Position numbers and translations under genes: made by a program. A stretch of 64,000 nucleotides of DNA, taken from NCBI RefSeq assembly GCF_900324475.1, contig NZ_LT992502.1:2108001-2172000 (forward strand), written 5' to 3'. Position 1 is the stretch's first letter; each line of letters begins with the position of its first letter. Of the stretch, positions 54,117-63,718 are shown piece after piece. The stretch comes from Enterobacter bugandensis. Its GTDB lineage: Bacteria > Pseudomonadota > Gammaproteobacteria > Enterobacterales > Enterobacteriaceae. The notes beneath the pieces are model-generated. The model worked only from the letters and a program-made list of their open reading frames with translations, made no database searches and was not told the origin of the DNA.

Positions 54117-55223
54117 TTACAGCGACCACCGATCCCGCCCGGCCTCTTTCGCCCGGTACAGCGCCGCATCGGCGCGGGCAATAATCTCGGTACCCGCAAG
54201 CCCCTCGACCATGCCCGCAATCCCCATACTCACGGTGACACGATCGCTGACGGATGACGCGCTGTGCGGTATCGACTCCGCGCGCAGGCCGTCCTGAATG
54301 CGTACCGCAACTTTTTCCGCGATATTTTCCGGGCAGTTAAACAGGATCACCACAAACTCCTCGCCGCCGTAACGTGACACCACATCGTCAGGCGTTCGCA
54401 CTGACTGCTTCAATACCCGCGCCACGCGCGTCAGACAGTCGTCACCCGCCTGGTGACCGTAGGTGTCGTTGTAGCGTTTGAAATAGTCAATATCCAGCAT
54501 AATCAGCGAGAACGGTTTCTTCTGCTCAACCGCGTTCTCCAGCACCACTTCCATCTTCCGGCGGTTGGCGGTTGTGGTTAACGGATCCTGATGCGCCAGC
54601 GCATCCAGTCGTGAGATCAGCAGCTGGTTTTGCTGGTTACGTCGCCAGGCCTCGTCAAACCAGCTTAAGAGGATGAAGCGCCCGCAGATCAGGATCAGCG
54701 AAAAGACGCTCCAGATGATAACGAAGTGAAGATTAAGGCCATCATTCAGTGCCCAGCTTGCAATCGGCAGGGTTATCCAGAGCGGGAGCACGAAGGCGAG
54801 CAACCCCACAGGGTAAAAGTAGAGGGCCGTTAACCCAGCGAGTAATAAAATAACGCACAGCGGCCAGACGTGGGGCAGCAGTAAATCGGTGATAAACCAG
54901 AAGCATGATATCGACCAGATAGCGCTACAGATACACAGCACTACGCTGATACCGGCGATGCGCCGCCAGCCCATAAGGATCAGTGCAGCCGAGAGGATAA
55001 TAATGCCGAGCATCGAAGCGTCGACCATTTTCATCATATGCGGCAAGTGGGGATAAAGGGGATCGCTGGCGTTAAGCAGAACATGGCGCAGCAGAATCAT
55101 CACGGCGAAGCTGATGTTGACGAAAGCCAGCCAGGGCAGGTTCATCGCCAGCCCGTGCATAACCATGGCGTGGCGCGTCGGCCAGGTTGCTCGTTCCAGC
55201 GTCGGTTTTTTTCTTTTTTCCAT
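54117..55223 (-). CDS. membrane diguanylate cyclase
   Basis: Makes cyclic di-GMP from two GTP at the inner membrane. The 368 residues have a basic N terminus, about seven hydrophobic segments (residues 25-200) of unassigned sensor type, a short linker coil, and a GGDEF domain (205-368). The active site is GGEEF at 286-290. An inhibitory RxxD motif (RTPD, 276-279) is intact, so product feedback is expected. HQDPLTTTANRRKME deviates slightly from the usual DPLTGLxNRR. It lies between feaB and tynA, which are closer neighbours in E. coli. Confidence 0.9.
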   Translation of the reverse strand: MEKRKKPTLERATWPTRHAMVMHGLAMNLPWLAFVNISFAVMILLRHVLLNASDPLYPHLPHMMKMVDASMLGIIILSAALILMGWRRIAGISVVLCICSAIWSISCFWFITDLLLPHVWPLCVILLLAGLTALYFYPVGLLAFVLPLWITLPIASWALNDGLNLHFVIIWSVFSLILICGRFILLSWFDEAWRRNQQNQLLISRLDALAHQDPLTTTANRRKMEVVLENAVEQKKPFSLIMLDIDYFKRYNDTYGHQAGDDCLTRVARVLKQSVRTPDDVVSRYGGEEFVVILFNCPENIAEKVAVRIQDGLRAESIPHSASSVSDRVTVSMGIAGMVEGLAGTEIIARADAALYRAKEAGRDRWSL

Positions 55224-55310
55224 AAAGCCCTTTCCCGTCCGGGGGAAAAATCATGCAGGTGAGATATCAGTAACTATAAGCAAGCCAGGACGATCCTCAA
55301 ACGCCAGGGC

Positions 55311-55334
55311 AAAAAAAACCGGGCAATTGCCCGG
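55311..55334 (-). terminator. terminator of tynA
   Basis: CCGGGCAATTGCCCGG (55319-55334) is a perfect palindrome followed on the minus strand by eight T. Confidence 0.9.
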
Positions 55335-55341
55335 CGGATGG

Positions 55342-57615
55342 TTATTTTTCGTCTTTTTTCTTCCCGAGCGTTGGCGTCTCGTCGAAGAAGTTCCACGGTT
55401 TAAGCAGGGTATGCACCCATTCCGTCGGCATGATCGGCCACTCTTCCGCGCGTGCGACGTGGGTGGTGCCAGTGGTCATCCACACCACGTCGTCCTGGTC
55501 GTTGAGCGACTCGTTATCCTTGCTGTACTGGCCCAGACCCGTATCGTGGATGGAGCGGTTAGGGAATTTCCCTTCCGGATACAGCTCGTCCGGGTGGTAA
55601 CGCGTCACCCACAGCTGTTTATCCATAAAGCTCAGACGATGGTAGATCCACTCGTCCGGCGCAAATTTCGCGCCGGTCGCCACCGGATGGGTACCGCCCG
55701 CGTAAGGGATAATCTGGTACGAGACCGGGTTGCCCATGCGGTTCTCCTTGCTGGTGTTGCTCAGCAGTCGGATGGTGCCCGGGTCAAACTTCTGTGCCGC
55801 CTGCTGTTCGGTATCAATATCGTACTGATTGACCTGCATGGTGCTGGTGCGCGGGCCGCCGGCGGTATTCGGCTTCACTTCCGGGTCCATCGCCACCAGC
55901 TTGTTGTTGATGCCGTCCACGTCCATATCAAGACGGAAGTTATAGATGTGCTGGTGCGTGGTGCCCACGATATTATGACCGATCAGCGTGCCGTACTTTG
56001 TGTCGTCTTTGGCGGTGGCATCATGCATGGTTTTCGCCTGCACGCCTTTCACCGCCTCGATACCCGTTGCACCGGCGTCAATGCCGATGGTGCCGTTTTC
56101 GTGGAACACCCAGTCGAAGATGTAATCGTAGTTGCCCACGGTACTCACCCAGCGCACCACCAGCTCGCGGCGTTCGGCGCTGACGTTCGGCTTGCCCATC
56201 TCCTGATGTTTATATTCTGGCCCCGCGTAGCGTTCGAAAATGGCGATCGCGCGCGGGATCTCCATCGGCGTGCCGGTGTAGTCCGGGATGGTTTCGTTGA
56301 GCATCACGGCGTTGGACGGCACATCTTTACCGCGCACCAGCGGCGAGGTCAGGGTGCCCATGCCGTAGTCGCCGGAGTCGAGATAGGCCTTGAAGTACCA
56401 GCCCACTTCCGGATCGCCGTAAGGGACAATCATGCCGCCGAGCGATCCCTGATACATCACCTGACGCTTTTTCCCGTTGTCGTTATACGTGACGGTCGAA
56501 ATCATCGGGCCGACGCGGGAATCCAGGCTCAGGTGGAAATCCCAGTTCTGCCAGTGCACCATGTCGCCGGTAATGGTGTAGTTCTTGCCTTCCGGCTCAA
56601 TGATGTCGAGCGGCTTTTTCGGCGTCTCGACACGGTCGCGGCCGTCATAGGGGCGCGGAGTCATCGGAACCGACACAACAGCACCTTCTTCAATCTTCTG
56701 GATTTTTTTCTGCTCAAGATCGACCACGGCCACGAGGTTCTCGATCGGGTGCGCCCAGTAGTTGCCGTCGCCGACGTCCAGATAGCTCACCACCTTAAGC
56801 AGGCGGTCTTCCTGCTTCAGGCCGTCTTTACCGTCGAAGTAGCCGACGGTAAGCGGCGTGGTGATCACTTTTTTCGGGTCGGTGATGCCGTGTTTTTTAA
56901 GCACCTCGGCAAACTCCGGGCTCTCGTTAATGATCTGCTGAACCGCGGTGAAATCATCCAGCAGCACCATGCCATGCGCGTCCTTCACCGGCTCCCAGCG
57001 CAGGATTTTTTTATCCTTCAGGTCCACTACGCTTTCGATAACGTGCTTGCCGTCGAGCATGACGATCTTCGCCTGGCGAGGGGCGTCCACTGCCGTACCG
57101 TTGAGCACAAAGTCCCACACTTTGGCTTTCTCTGGTTCCGCAAGGGCGATCTGAGTAAAGCGGGTATTGGGTTTAAAATCCGCAGAGGCTTTCACAACCC
57201 CGACAGCCTGCTTAATTTCGTCCGCCGTGAGCGCGTTTAGCGGGTGAGGACGTTTTTCAACCTGGAAGGTCTGGTCAAGACCAGACTGGAAAACATCGTT
57301 GATGAAGGTCTCTGAGATAAAGGCTTTTTTGTCCTTCATCACTACCGGCACTTCAAGCTTGAGGGGGTGACCGTTGACGATGGCCGTCTTTGCGCCCGGT
57401 TTGACCTTCACGAAGGCGCCGTCTTTCGCAATGGTGAACATCTGTGCGTAATCATCCCACTGAACGTCCGCGCCAAAATCCTGCAGTGTTTTGTCCATCG
57501 GGACCATATGCGCCTCGCTGCCGTGGGCGAAAGCAGGGGATTGCCAGGCGCAACAGAGCGCAACGGCCATGGCCAGTGCCGTTCTACGGGCAGAAAAAGA
57601 AGAATTGCTTCCCAT
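55342..57615 (-). CDS. tynA: periplasmic copper amine oxidase TynA
   Basis: Oxidises phenylethylamine and tyramine to aldehydes with release of ammonia and peroxide. ATG 57615 (GAGG at six bases) gives 757 residues, as in E. coli. The signal peptide ends near AFA (residue 30). The topaquinone precursor Tyr496 is in GNYDYIFDW. Catalytic Asp lies in YLDSGDYGMGTL and copper His residues in THQHIYNFRLD. The first 80 mature residues form the extra D1 domain. FeaR-like sites lie upstream and FeaB handles the product. Confidence 0.96.
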   Translation of the reverse strand: MGSNSSFSARRTALAMAVALCCAWQSPAFAHGSEAHMVPMDKTLQDFGADVQWDDYAQMFTIAKDGAFVKVKPGAKTAIVNGHPLKLEVPVVMKDKKAFISETFINDVFQSGLDQTFQVEKRPHPLNALTADEIKQAVGVVKASADFKPNTRFTQIALAEPEKAKVWDFVLNGTAVDAPRQAKIVMLDGKHVIESVVDLKDKKILRWEPVKDAHGMVLLDDFTAVQQIINESPEFAEVLKKHGITDPKKVITTPLTVGYFDGKDGLKQEDRLLKVVSYLDVGDGNYWAHPIENLVAVVDLEQKKIQKIEEGAVVSVPMTPRPYDGRDRVETPKKPLDIIEPEGKNYTITGDMVHWQNWDFHLSLDSRVGPMISTVTYNDNGKKRQVMYQGSLGGMIVPYGDPEVGWYFKAYLDSGDYGMGTLTSPLVRGKDVPSNAVMLNETIPDYTGTPMEIPRAIAIFERYAGPEYKHQEMGKPNVSAERRELVVRWVSTVGNYDYIFDWVFHENGTIGIDAGATGIEAVKGVQAKTMHDATAKDDTKYGTLIGHNIVGTTHQHIYNFRLDMDVDGINNKLVAMDPEVKPNTAGGPRTSTMQVNQYDIDTEQQAAQKFDPGTIRLLSNTSKENRMGNPVSYQIIPYAGGTHPVATGAKFAPDEWIYHRLSFMDKQLWVTRYHPDELYPEGKFPNRSIHDTGLGQYSKDNESLNDQDDVVWMTTGTTHVARAEEWPIMPTEWVHTLLKPWNFFDETPTLGKKKDEK

Positions 57616-57694
57616 CGTAGACCTCATCTTGTTGTGTTTTTAGGGTTTATTGTGTTGTGACAGCCTTATCCTGACAGGCGCCTGAGAAAAGCGT

Positions 57695-57731
57695 TTGCCT
57701 GCATCTGCCAGGTTATTTGTTGGTCTTGCCA
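57695..57731 (-). promoter_or_regulatory. tandem FeaR sites upstream of tynA
   Basis: On the minus strand TGGCA-N8-AAA (57731-57716) and TGGCA-N8-CAA (57710-57695) are 21 bases apart, the same period and direction relative to the gene as at feaB. They lie 80 to 116 bases before the start codon. Confidence 0.62.
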
Positions 57732-57778
57732 GGTTAAAAAAGGCGCTGAGATAAATCACAGGTCGTGCAGAGCGATCT

Positions 57779-57799
57779 CCTCTCCCCGTTGGGGAGAGG
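57779..57799. repeat. extragenic hairpin repeat after paaZ
   Basis: CCTCTCCCC-GTT-GGGGAGAGG, followed by GGCAGGATGAGGG, has the form of a dispersed extragenic repeat common in gammaproteobacteria. It lies 20 bases past the paaZ stop. Confidence 0.6.
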
Positions 57800-57818
57800 G
57801 GCAGGATGAGGGCGAACG

Positions 57819-59861
57819 TTAGCTGAAATCACCCCGCTGGCGCGCCACCAGCGTCAGAATGGAGTAGAGCGCCACGGCCTGCTGGTGCTGGTTGAAAATC
57901 TCTACCGCCCATTCCACCACGCCGGTCGGTTTTTCCTCGGCAGTACGCTGTTTCTTCAGCGTTTTGCGCTTGCAGGTCAGACGCACCTGGATGGTGTCGC
58001 CCGGCTTGACCGGCTCGATAAAGCGCAGGTTTTCCATGCCGTAGTTGGCAATCACCGGCCCGACGCCTGCATCAACGAACAGTCCCGCCGCGGCGGAGAT
58101 CAGGAAGTAGCCGTGAACCACGCGCTCGCCAAAGATCGACTCTGCCGCCCCGATCTTGTCCATATGGGCGTAGAAGTGGTCACCGCTCAGGCAGGCAAAA
58201 TTGACGATGTCCGCCTCCGTCAGCGTGCGGCGCGGCGTCAGCAGGCTGTCGCCCGGCTGCAGTTCCTCAAAGTATTTACGGAACGGATGGACGCGATCTT
58301 CCTGCACCGCTGCGCCACGCACCCACTGTTTGCCGATGGCGGCCAGCATCGTCGGGCTACCCTGAATTGCGGTGCGCTGCAGGTAGTGCTTCACCGCGCG
58401 CAGGCCGCCCAGCTCTTCGCCGCCGCCCGCGCGGCCAGGGCCGCCGTGCATTAGCTGAGGAAGCGGGGAGCCGTGGCCGGTAGACTCTTTTGATGATTCT
58501 TCGTTAAGGATCTGAATACGCCCATGGGCGCGCGCCGCGCCGGCAATAAACTGGCGGGCAATGTTCAGGTCTGCGGTGACAAGCGTCCCCGCCAGGCTGC
58601 CGCCGCCCGCGCGGGCAAGCTGCATGGCGTGCTCTGCACTGCGATACGGCATCAGCGTGGCGACCGGGCCGAAGGCTTCAGTATCGTGCACCGCCGGGGT
58701 TTCATCCGGCTGCGGGCAGAACAGCAGGGTCGGCGGGAAGAACGCCCCCGCGGCCTGCAAATCCGCTTTGCCGCCCAGACGGATCTGGCAGCCTGCGGCG
58801 ACCAGCCGATCCACTTTCTCCTGCACGTCTGCGCGCTGTTCAGCGTTGACCAGTGCTCCCATCTTCACTCCTTCCTGCGCCGGGTCGCCCATTACCACCT
58901 TTTCCAGACGGGCAATCAGCGCCTGGCTCACGGCATCAACCTGGCTTTGCGGGACGATAATCCGGCGAATGGCGGTACATTTCTGCCCGGCCTTGGCGGT
59001 CATTTCGCGGACCACCTCCCGAATGAACAGGGCAAACTCCGGCTGCTCCGGCGTGACGTCTTCACCCAACACGCAGCAGTTCAGGGAGTCGGCTTCCATG
59101 GTGAACGGAATCGAATTCGCCACAATATTCGGGTGCACGCGCAGGCTTTGCCCGGTGCTGGCGGAGCCGGTAAAGGTCACCACGTCCTGGCTGTCGAGCT
59201 GGTCGAGCAGATCGCCCGCGCCGCCGCAAATCAGGCTGATGGCGCCGTCCGGCACCAGTCCGCTGTCCACGATGGATTTGACCATCGCCTGCGTCACCTG
59301 CGCGGTAGCGGTGGCGGGCTTGATGATGGCGGGCATCCCGGCAAGCCAGGTCGGCGCGAGTTTTTCCAGCATTCCCCAGCAGGGGAAGTTGAAGGCGTTG
59401 ATGTGTACCGCCACGCCGGATTTCGAGGTCAGAACGTGGCGCGCCGCAAAGCCGCCTTCTTTCGACAGGGTGATTAGCTCATCTTCCGGCCACAGCGTGT
59501 CGTCCGGCAGCTCGCGGCTGCCCAGGCTGGCGTAAGTGAAGAGGGTGCCGATGCCGCCTTCAATATCGACCCAGCTGTCCGCCTTCGTCGCGCCCGTCTG
59601 GGCGGACAGGGCATAAAACGCCTCTTTTTCGTCGAGCAGGTGTTTCGCCACCGCTTTCAGCATGGCGGCACGTTCAATAAAGGTCATGGCGCGCAATGCC
59701 TCGCCCCCATGCTCAATGGCATAGCGACGGGCGGCCGCCATGTCCAGCCCTTCGCTGGTCACTTCCCAGAGTGCTTCGCCGCTGATGGCGTGATGAATCG
59801 CGCGTTCGCGGCCCCGGCCAGACTGCCAGGTACCGGACAAGAAGCTGGCTAACTGCTGCAT
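57819..59861 (-). CDS. paaZ: oxepin-CoA hydrolase / semialdehyde dehydrogenase PaaZ
   Basis: Bifunctional ring-opening enzyme of phenylacetate degradation. The N-terminal ALDH domain (about 1-525) oxidises the semialdehyde with NADP; its Cys is in [11 protein letters not shown] and its Glu in [11 protein letters not shown]. The C-terminal MaoC-like hydratase (about 535-680) opens oxepin-CoA; its Asp-His pair is in [12 protein letters not shown]. It has 680 residues, against 681 in E. coli. It is divergent from paaA. The intergenic region carries PaaX-like sites. Confidence 0.96.
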   Translation of the reverse strand: MQQLASFLSGTWQSGRGRERAIHHAISGEALWEVTSEGLDMAAARRYAIEHGGEALRAMTFIERAAMLKAVAKHLLDEKEAFYALSAQTGATKADSWVDIEGGIGTLFTYASLGSRELPDDTLWPEDELITLSKEGGFAARHVLTSKSGVAVHINAFNFPCWGMLEKLAPTWLAGMPAIIKPATATAQVTQAMVKSIVDSGLVPDGAISLICGGAGDLLDQLDSQDVVTFTGSASTGQSLRVHPNIVANSIPFTMEADSLNCCVLGEDVTPEQPEFALFIREVVREMTAKAGQKCTAIRRIIVPQSQVDAVSQALIARLEKVVMGDPAQEGVKMGALVNAEQRADVQEKVDRLVAAGCQIRLGGKADLQAAGAFFPPTLLFCPQPDETPAVHDTEAFGPVATLMPYRSAEHAMQLARAGGGSLAGTLVTADLNIARQFIAGAARAHGRIQILNEESSKESTGHGSPLPQLMHGGPGRAGGGEELGGLRAVKHYLQRTAIQGSPTMLAAIGKQWVRGAAVQEDRVHPFRKYFEELQPGDSLLTPRRTLTEADIVNFACLSGDHFYAHMDKIGAAESIFGERVVHGYFLISAAAGLFVDAGVGPVIANYGMENLRFIEPVKPGDTIQVRLTCKRKTLKKQRTAEEKPTGVVEWAVEIFNQHQQAVALYSILTLVARQRGDFS

Positions 59862-59902
59862 CGCTTATCTCCAAATGTTTCGTGATTTCACTATTAATAG
59901 TT

Positions 59903-59915
59903 TGATCGCGAATCA
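59903..59915. promoter_or_regulatory. PaaX-type inverted repeat near paaZ
   Basis: TGAT-CGCGA-ATCA is a short inverted repeat containing GAATCA, one arm of the PaaX motif. It lies 42 bases before the paaZ start. Confidence 0.5.
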
Positions 59916-60093
59916 TAAAAATCAAGCTGTGTTTTTAATGAATTGTTAACGTTGTGATCTAGCTGGACGAATCGCGTCGCGTAAAGGCGCTTTGTAAAAG
60001 GCATGGCGTAAAAGCCTTGCGAGCAGCATCACAAAACCGGGAAACAATTCTTGGGGTTATATTTAACCTTTGTGTAACTTTTAAAAAACAAAG

Positions 60094-60133
60094 TGATTCA
60101 ACATTTCGCTTTAATTTGCAAACTAACGAATCA
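60094..60133 (+). promoter_or_regulatory. PaaX operator at the paaA promoter
   Basis: TGATTC (60094-60099) and GAATCA (60128-60133), 28 bases apart, match the PaaX arms TGATTC...GAATCA described for E. coli as I recall them. The second arm ends 13 bases before the paaA start. A CRP half-site TGTGA sits in TTGTGATCTAGC near 59953. Confidence 0.65.
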
Positions 60134-60146
60134 TAAAGGTGATGAC

Positions 60147-61076
60147 GTGACGCAAGAACAACGGTTTGAGCAGCGCATAGCGCAGGAGACGGCGATTGAG
60201 CCTCAGGACTGGATGCCGGAAGCCTACCGTAAAACGCTGATCCGCCAGATTGGTCAGCACGCGCACTCCGAAATTGTCGGCATGCTCCCGGAAGGGAACT
60301 GGATTGCCCGCGCGCCGACGCTGCGCCGAAAAGCGATCCTGCTGGCGAAAGTGCAGGACGAAGCCGGACACGGGCTTTACCTCTACAGCGCGGCGGAAAC
60401 GCTGGGCTGCGCGCGGGAAGACATCTACCTGAAGATGCTCGACGGCAAGATGAAATACTCCTCCATCTTCAACTATCCGACCCTGAGCTGGGCTGATATC
60501 GGCGTGATCGGCTGGCTGGTGGACGGCGCGGCCATCGTCAACCAGGTGGCGCTGTGCCGAACCTCCTACGGCCCGTATGCACGGGCGATGGTGAAAATCT
60601 GTAAAGAAGAGAGCTTCCACCAGCGTCAGGGTTTTGAAGCCTGCATGGCGCTGGCGCAGGGCAGTGAGGCTCAGCGTCAGATGCTGCAGGACGCCATCAA
60701 CCGCTTCTGGTGGCCGGCGCTGATGATGTTCGGGCCGAACGACGACAACTCGCCGAACAGTGCCCGCAGCCTGGCCTGGAAAATCAAACGCTTCGGTAAC
60801 GACGAGCTGCGCCAGCGCTTTGTCGACAACACGGTTCCGCAGGTGGAGATGCTCGGCATGACGGTGCCGGATCCGGACCTGCGTTTCGATGAAGAGAGCG
60901 GACACTACCGCTTCGGCGAGATCGACTGGCAGGAGTTTGACGAGGTCATTAACGGGCGTGGCATCTGTAACCACGAACGTCTGGCCGCGAAACGCAAAGC
61001 CTGGGACGACGGGGCGTGGGTGCGGGAAGCCGCGCTGGCGCACGCCGAAAAACAACGTACCCGTCAGGCCGCATAA
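60147..61076 (+). CDS. paaA: phenylacetyl-CoA epoxidase catalytic subunit PaaA
   Basis: Di-iron subunit of the PaaABCE epoxidase that forms ring-1,2-epoxyphenylacetyl-CoA. GTG 60147 with AAGG upstream gives 309 residues, the E. coli length. Iron-ligand helices show [21 protein letters not shown] and [21 protein letters not shown]. It is the first gene of the paaABCDEF run. PaaX-like sites precede it. paaB starts 12 bases on. Confidence 0.96.
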   Translation: MTQEQRFEQRIAQETAIEPQDWMPEAYRKTLIRQIGQHAHSEIVGMLPEGNWIARAPTLRRKAILLAKVQDEAGHGLYLYSAAETLGCAREDIYLKMLDGKMKYSSIFNYPTLSWADIGVIGWLVDGAAIVNQVALCRTSYGPYARAMVKICKEESFHQRQGFEACMALAQGSEAQRQMLQDAINRFWWPALMMFGPNDDNSPNSARSLAWKIKRFGNDELRQRFVDNTVPQVEMLGMTVPDPDLRFDEESGHYRFGEIDWQEFDEVINGRGICNHERLAAKRKAWDDGAWVREAALAHAEKQRTRQAA

Positions 61077-61088
61077 GAGGAAATAACC

Positions 61089-61376
61089 ATGAGCAATGTC
61101 TACTGGCCGCTGTACGAAGTGTTCGTACGCAGCAAACAAGGGTTATCCCACCGTCATGTGGGCAGCCTGCATGCCGCCGACGATCGCATGGCGCTGGAAA
61201 ATGCCCGTGATGCCTACACCCGCCGCAGCGAAGGGGGTTCTATCTGGGTGGTGAAGGCGAGTGAAATTGTGGCCTCCCAGCCAGAAGAGAGCGGCGAGTT
61301 CTTCGACCCGGCGGAAAGCAAGGTTTACCGCCATCCAACGTTCTACACCATCCCCGACGGCATCGAGCATATGTGA
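61089..61376 (+). CDS. paaB: phenylacetyl-CoA epoxidase subunit PaaB
   Basis: Structural subunit of the epoxidase, 95 residues, bridging two PaaAC heterotetramers. WPLYEVFVRSKQGLSHRHVGSLHAADDRMALENARDAYTRRSEGGSIWVVKASEI is the family sequence. AGAGGAAA precedes ATG 61089. paaC starts eight bases after its stop. Confidence 0.96.
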   Translation: MSNVYWPLYEVFVRSKQGLSHRHVGSLHAADDRMALENARDAYTRRSEGGSIWVVKASEIVASQPEESGEFFDPAESKVYRHPTFYTIPDGIEHM

Positions 61377-61384
61377 GGCAAAGA

Positions 61385-62131
61385 ATGAACTCAGTGACTG
61401 CCTATGCCCTGCGTCTGGGCGACAACGGTCTGGTGCTCTCCCAGCGTCTCGGCGCCTGGTGCGGCCACGCGCCGGAGCTGGAAATCGACCTCGCGCTCGC
61501 CAATATCGGCCTCGACCTGCTGGGGCAGGCGCGCAATTTTCTGACCTATGCCGCGGAATTAGAAGGCCAGGGCGATGAAGACACGCTGGCGTTTGGCCGC
61601 GACGAGCGCCAGTTCCGCAACGTCCTGCTGGTGGAGCAGCCGAACGGCAGCTTCGCCGACACGATTGCCCGTCAGTACCTGATGGATGCCTGGAACGTGG
61701 CGCTGTACGAACGCCTGACTCAGAGCAGCGACGGCCAGCTTGCTGCCATCGCCGCCAAAGCCATTAAAGAGGCACGCTACCATCTGCGCTTCAGCCGCGG
61801 CTGGCTGGTGCGGCTGGGCGACGGGACCGAAACCTCCGCGCAAAAAATGCAGCAGGCCATCGACAGCCTGTGGCGGTTTACGGCGGAGCTGTTTGACGCC
61901 GATGAGGTCGAGCTTGAGCTGATTGACGCCGGCGTGGCGGTGGATCCGCGAACCCTGCGCCAGCCGTGGGAAAGCGAAGTGTTTGCTGGTCTGAAAGAAG
62001 CCTGTCTGCAGGTTCCCGCAGAGGTGGCGTACCGCACCGGGGGCAAGAAGGGGCTTCATACCGAACATCTGGGTCCGATGCTGGCGGAAATGCAGTATCT
62101 CCAGCGCGCGTATCCCGGTCAGCAGTGGTAA
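61385..62131 (+). CDS. paaC: phenylacetyl-CoA epoxidase subunit PaaC
   Basis: Ferritin-fold partner of PaaA without a full di-iron site, needed for activity. ATG 61385 behind GAGG gives 248 residues, the E. coli length. GHAPELEIDLALANIGLDLLGQARNFLTYAAEL and KEARYHLRFSRGWLVRLGDGT are signatures. The C terminus is TEHLGPMLAEMQYLQRAYPGQQW. Confidence 0.96.
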   Translation: MNSVTAYALRLGDNGLVLSQRLGAWCGHAPELEIDLALANIGLDLLGQARNFLTYAAELEGQGDEDTLAFGRDERQFRNVLLVEQPNGSFADTIARQYLMDAWNVALYERLTQSSDGQLAAIAAKAIKEARYHLRFSRGWLVRLGDGTETSAQKMQQAIDSLWRFTAELFDADEVELELIDAGVAVDPRTLRQPWESEVFAGLKEACLQVPAEVAYRTGGKKGLHTEHLGPMLAEMQYLQRAYPGQQW

Positions 62132-62142
62132 AGGAGAACGCT

Positions 62143-62640
62143 ATGCAACGCCTCGTCGACATCGCGCCTGCGCAAATCCCGCAGATCTGGTCGCTGTTAA
62201 GCCAGATCCCCGATCCGGAAGTGCCGGTGTTAACCATCACCGATTTAGGCATGGTGCGCAGCGTGAAGGCGCAGGGGGAAGGCTGGGTGATTGGCTTCAC
62301 GCCAACCTACTCGGGCTGCCCGGCAACGGAACACCTGCTGGGGGCGATCCGCGAGGCGATGACCGCGCATGGCTTCACTCCCGTGCACATCGTGCTCCAG
62401 CTTGAACCCGCCTGGACCACCGACTGGATGACCGCCGACGCGCGCGAGCGCCTGCGGGCGTACGGCATCAGCCCACCCGTGGGGCATAGCTGCCACGCGC
62501 ACGCCCCGGCAGAGGTGAGCTGCCCGCGCTGTGCCAGCACCGACACCTCCCTTATCAGTGAATTTGGCTCGACGGCCTGCAAAGCGCTCTACCGCTGCAA
62601 TACCTGCCGCGAGCCCTTCGACTATTTCAAATGTATTTGA
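62143..62640 (+). CDS. paaD: epoxidase Fe-S assembly factor PaaD
   Basis: DUF59/MIP18-type protein of 165 residues, probably needed for maturation of the Fe-S or di-iron centre of the epoxidase. The N-terminal half has SQIPDPEVPVLTITDLGMVRSV and TPTYSGCPATEHL. The C-terminal zinc-ribbon-like part has four Cys in CPRCASTD and CNTCREPF. AAGGAG precedes ATG 62143. paaE starts seven bases after its stop. Confidence 0.95.
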   Translation: MQRLVDIAPAQIPQIWSLLSQIPDPEVPVLTITDLGMVRSVKAQGEGWVIGFTPTYSGCPATEHLLGAIREAMTAHGFTPVHIVLQLEPAWTTDWMTADARERLRAYGISPPVGHSCHAHAPAEVSCPRCASTDTSLISEFGSTACKALYRCNTCREPFDYFKCI

Positions 62641-62647
62641 GGCTGCC

Positions 62648-63718
62648 ATGACAACGTTTCATTCATTAACAGTGGCAAAAGTGGAACCCGAAACCCGCGA
62701 CGCGGTAACCATCACCTTCGCGGTGCCGCAGGCGTTGCAGGAGGCCTACCGCTTCCGCCCCGGCCAGCACCTGACCCTGAAAACGACGCTGGGCGAAGAC
62801 GAGCTGCGCCGCTGCTACTCCATCTGCCGCAGCACCGCGTCGGGTGAGATCAGCGTGGCGGTCAAAGCCATCGACGGTGGGCGCTTTTCCCGCTATGCCC
62901 GGGATGAGATCAAAGCGGGCATGGCGCTGGAGGTGATGGTTCCTCAAGGGCAGTTTGGCTACCAGCCGCAGCCTGAACGTGAAGGCCACTACCTGGCAAT
63001 TGCCGCAGGCTCCGGGATCACCCCGATGCTGGCGATTATCTCCGCCACGCTTTCGATCGAATCCAACAGCCATTTCACCCTGATCTACGGCAACCGCAGC
63101 AGCCAGAGCATGATGTTCCGCCAGGCGCTGGCGGACCTGAAGGACAAATACCCGCAGCGGCTGCAGCTGGTCTCCATCTTCAGCCAGGAGCGGCTGGACA
63201 GCGACCTGCTCTTTGGCCGCATCGACGGGGAAAAGCTGCAGGCGCTGGCGAAAACCCTGATCAACTTCTGCCAGTACGACGAGGCATTTATCTGCGGCCC
63301 GTCGGCGATGATGGACGACGCCGAAGCGACGCTGAAGGCGCTGGGGATGCCGGAAAAATCCATTCACCTTGAGCGCTTTAACACCTCCGGAATCACCGTT
63401 AAGCGCGCGGTGCACGTGCAGGCGGAAGGTCAAAAAGTGACCGTGCGCCAGGACGGGCGCGACCGTGAAATCACCCTGACGGCGGACGACGAAAGCATTC
63501 TTGATGCCGCCCTGCGGCAGGGGGCAGATCTTCCGTATGCCTGCAAGGGCGGCGTGTGCGCCACCTGCAAATGCAAAGTGCTGCGCGGCAAGGTGGACAT
63601 GGCAACCAACTACAGCCTGGAGCCGGACGAGCTGGCCGCCGGGTACGTACTGAGCTGTCAGTCGCTGCCGTTAACCGCCGACGTGATTGTCGACTTTGAC
63701 GCGAAGGGGATGGCATGA
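62648..63718 (+). CDS. paaE: epoxidase reductase PaaE
   Basis: Passes electrons from NADPH to PaaA. The 356 residues combine a ferredoxin-reductase part (FAD motif RCYSICRS; NADP-binding GSGITPMLAIISATL) and a C-terminal plant-type 2Fe-2S domain (CKGGVCATCKC plus a Cys in VLSCQSLP). GAGG precedes ATG 62648. Its stop overlaps the paaF start by ATGA. Confidence 0.96.
   Translation: MTTFHSLTVAKVEPETRDAVTITFAVPQALQEAYRFRPGQHLTLKTTLGEDELRRCYSICRSTASGEISVAVKAIDGGRFSRYARDEIKAGMALEVMVPQGQFGYQPQPEREGHYLAIAAGSGITPMLAIISATLSIESNSHFTLIYGNRSSQSMMFRQALADLKDKYPQRLQLVSIFSQERLDSDLLFGRIDGEKLQALAKTLINFCQYDEAFICGPSAMMDDAEATLKALGMPEKSIHLERFNTSGITVKRAVHVQAEGQKVTVRQDGRDREITLTADDESILDAALRQGADLPYACKGGVCATCKCKVLRGKVDMATNYSLEPDELAAGYVLSCQSLPLTADVIVDFDAKGMA

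Noticed and set aside
55114..57240. A 708-codon open frame antisense to tynA
   Set aside because: It mirrors the codon bias of tynA on the other strand, has no family resemblance and is rich in His, Arg and Val in the way GC-rich antisense frames are.
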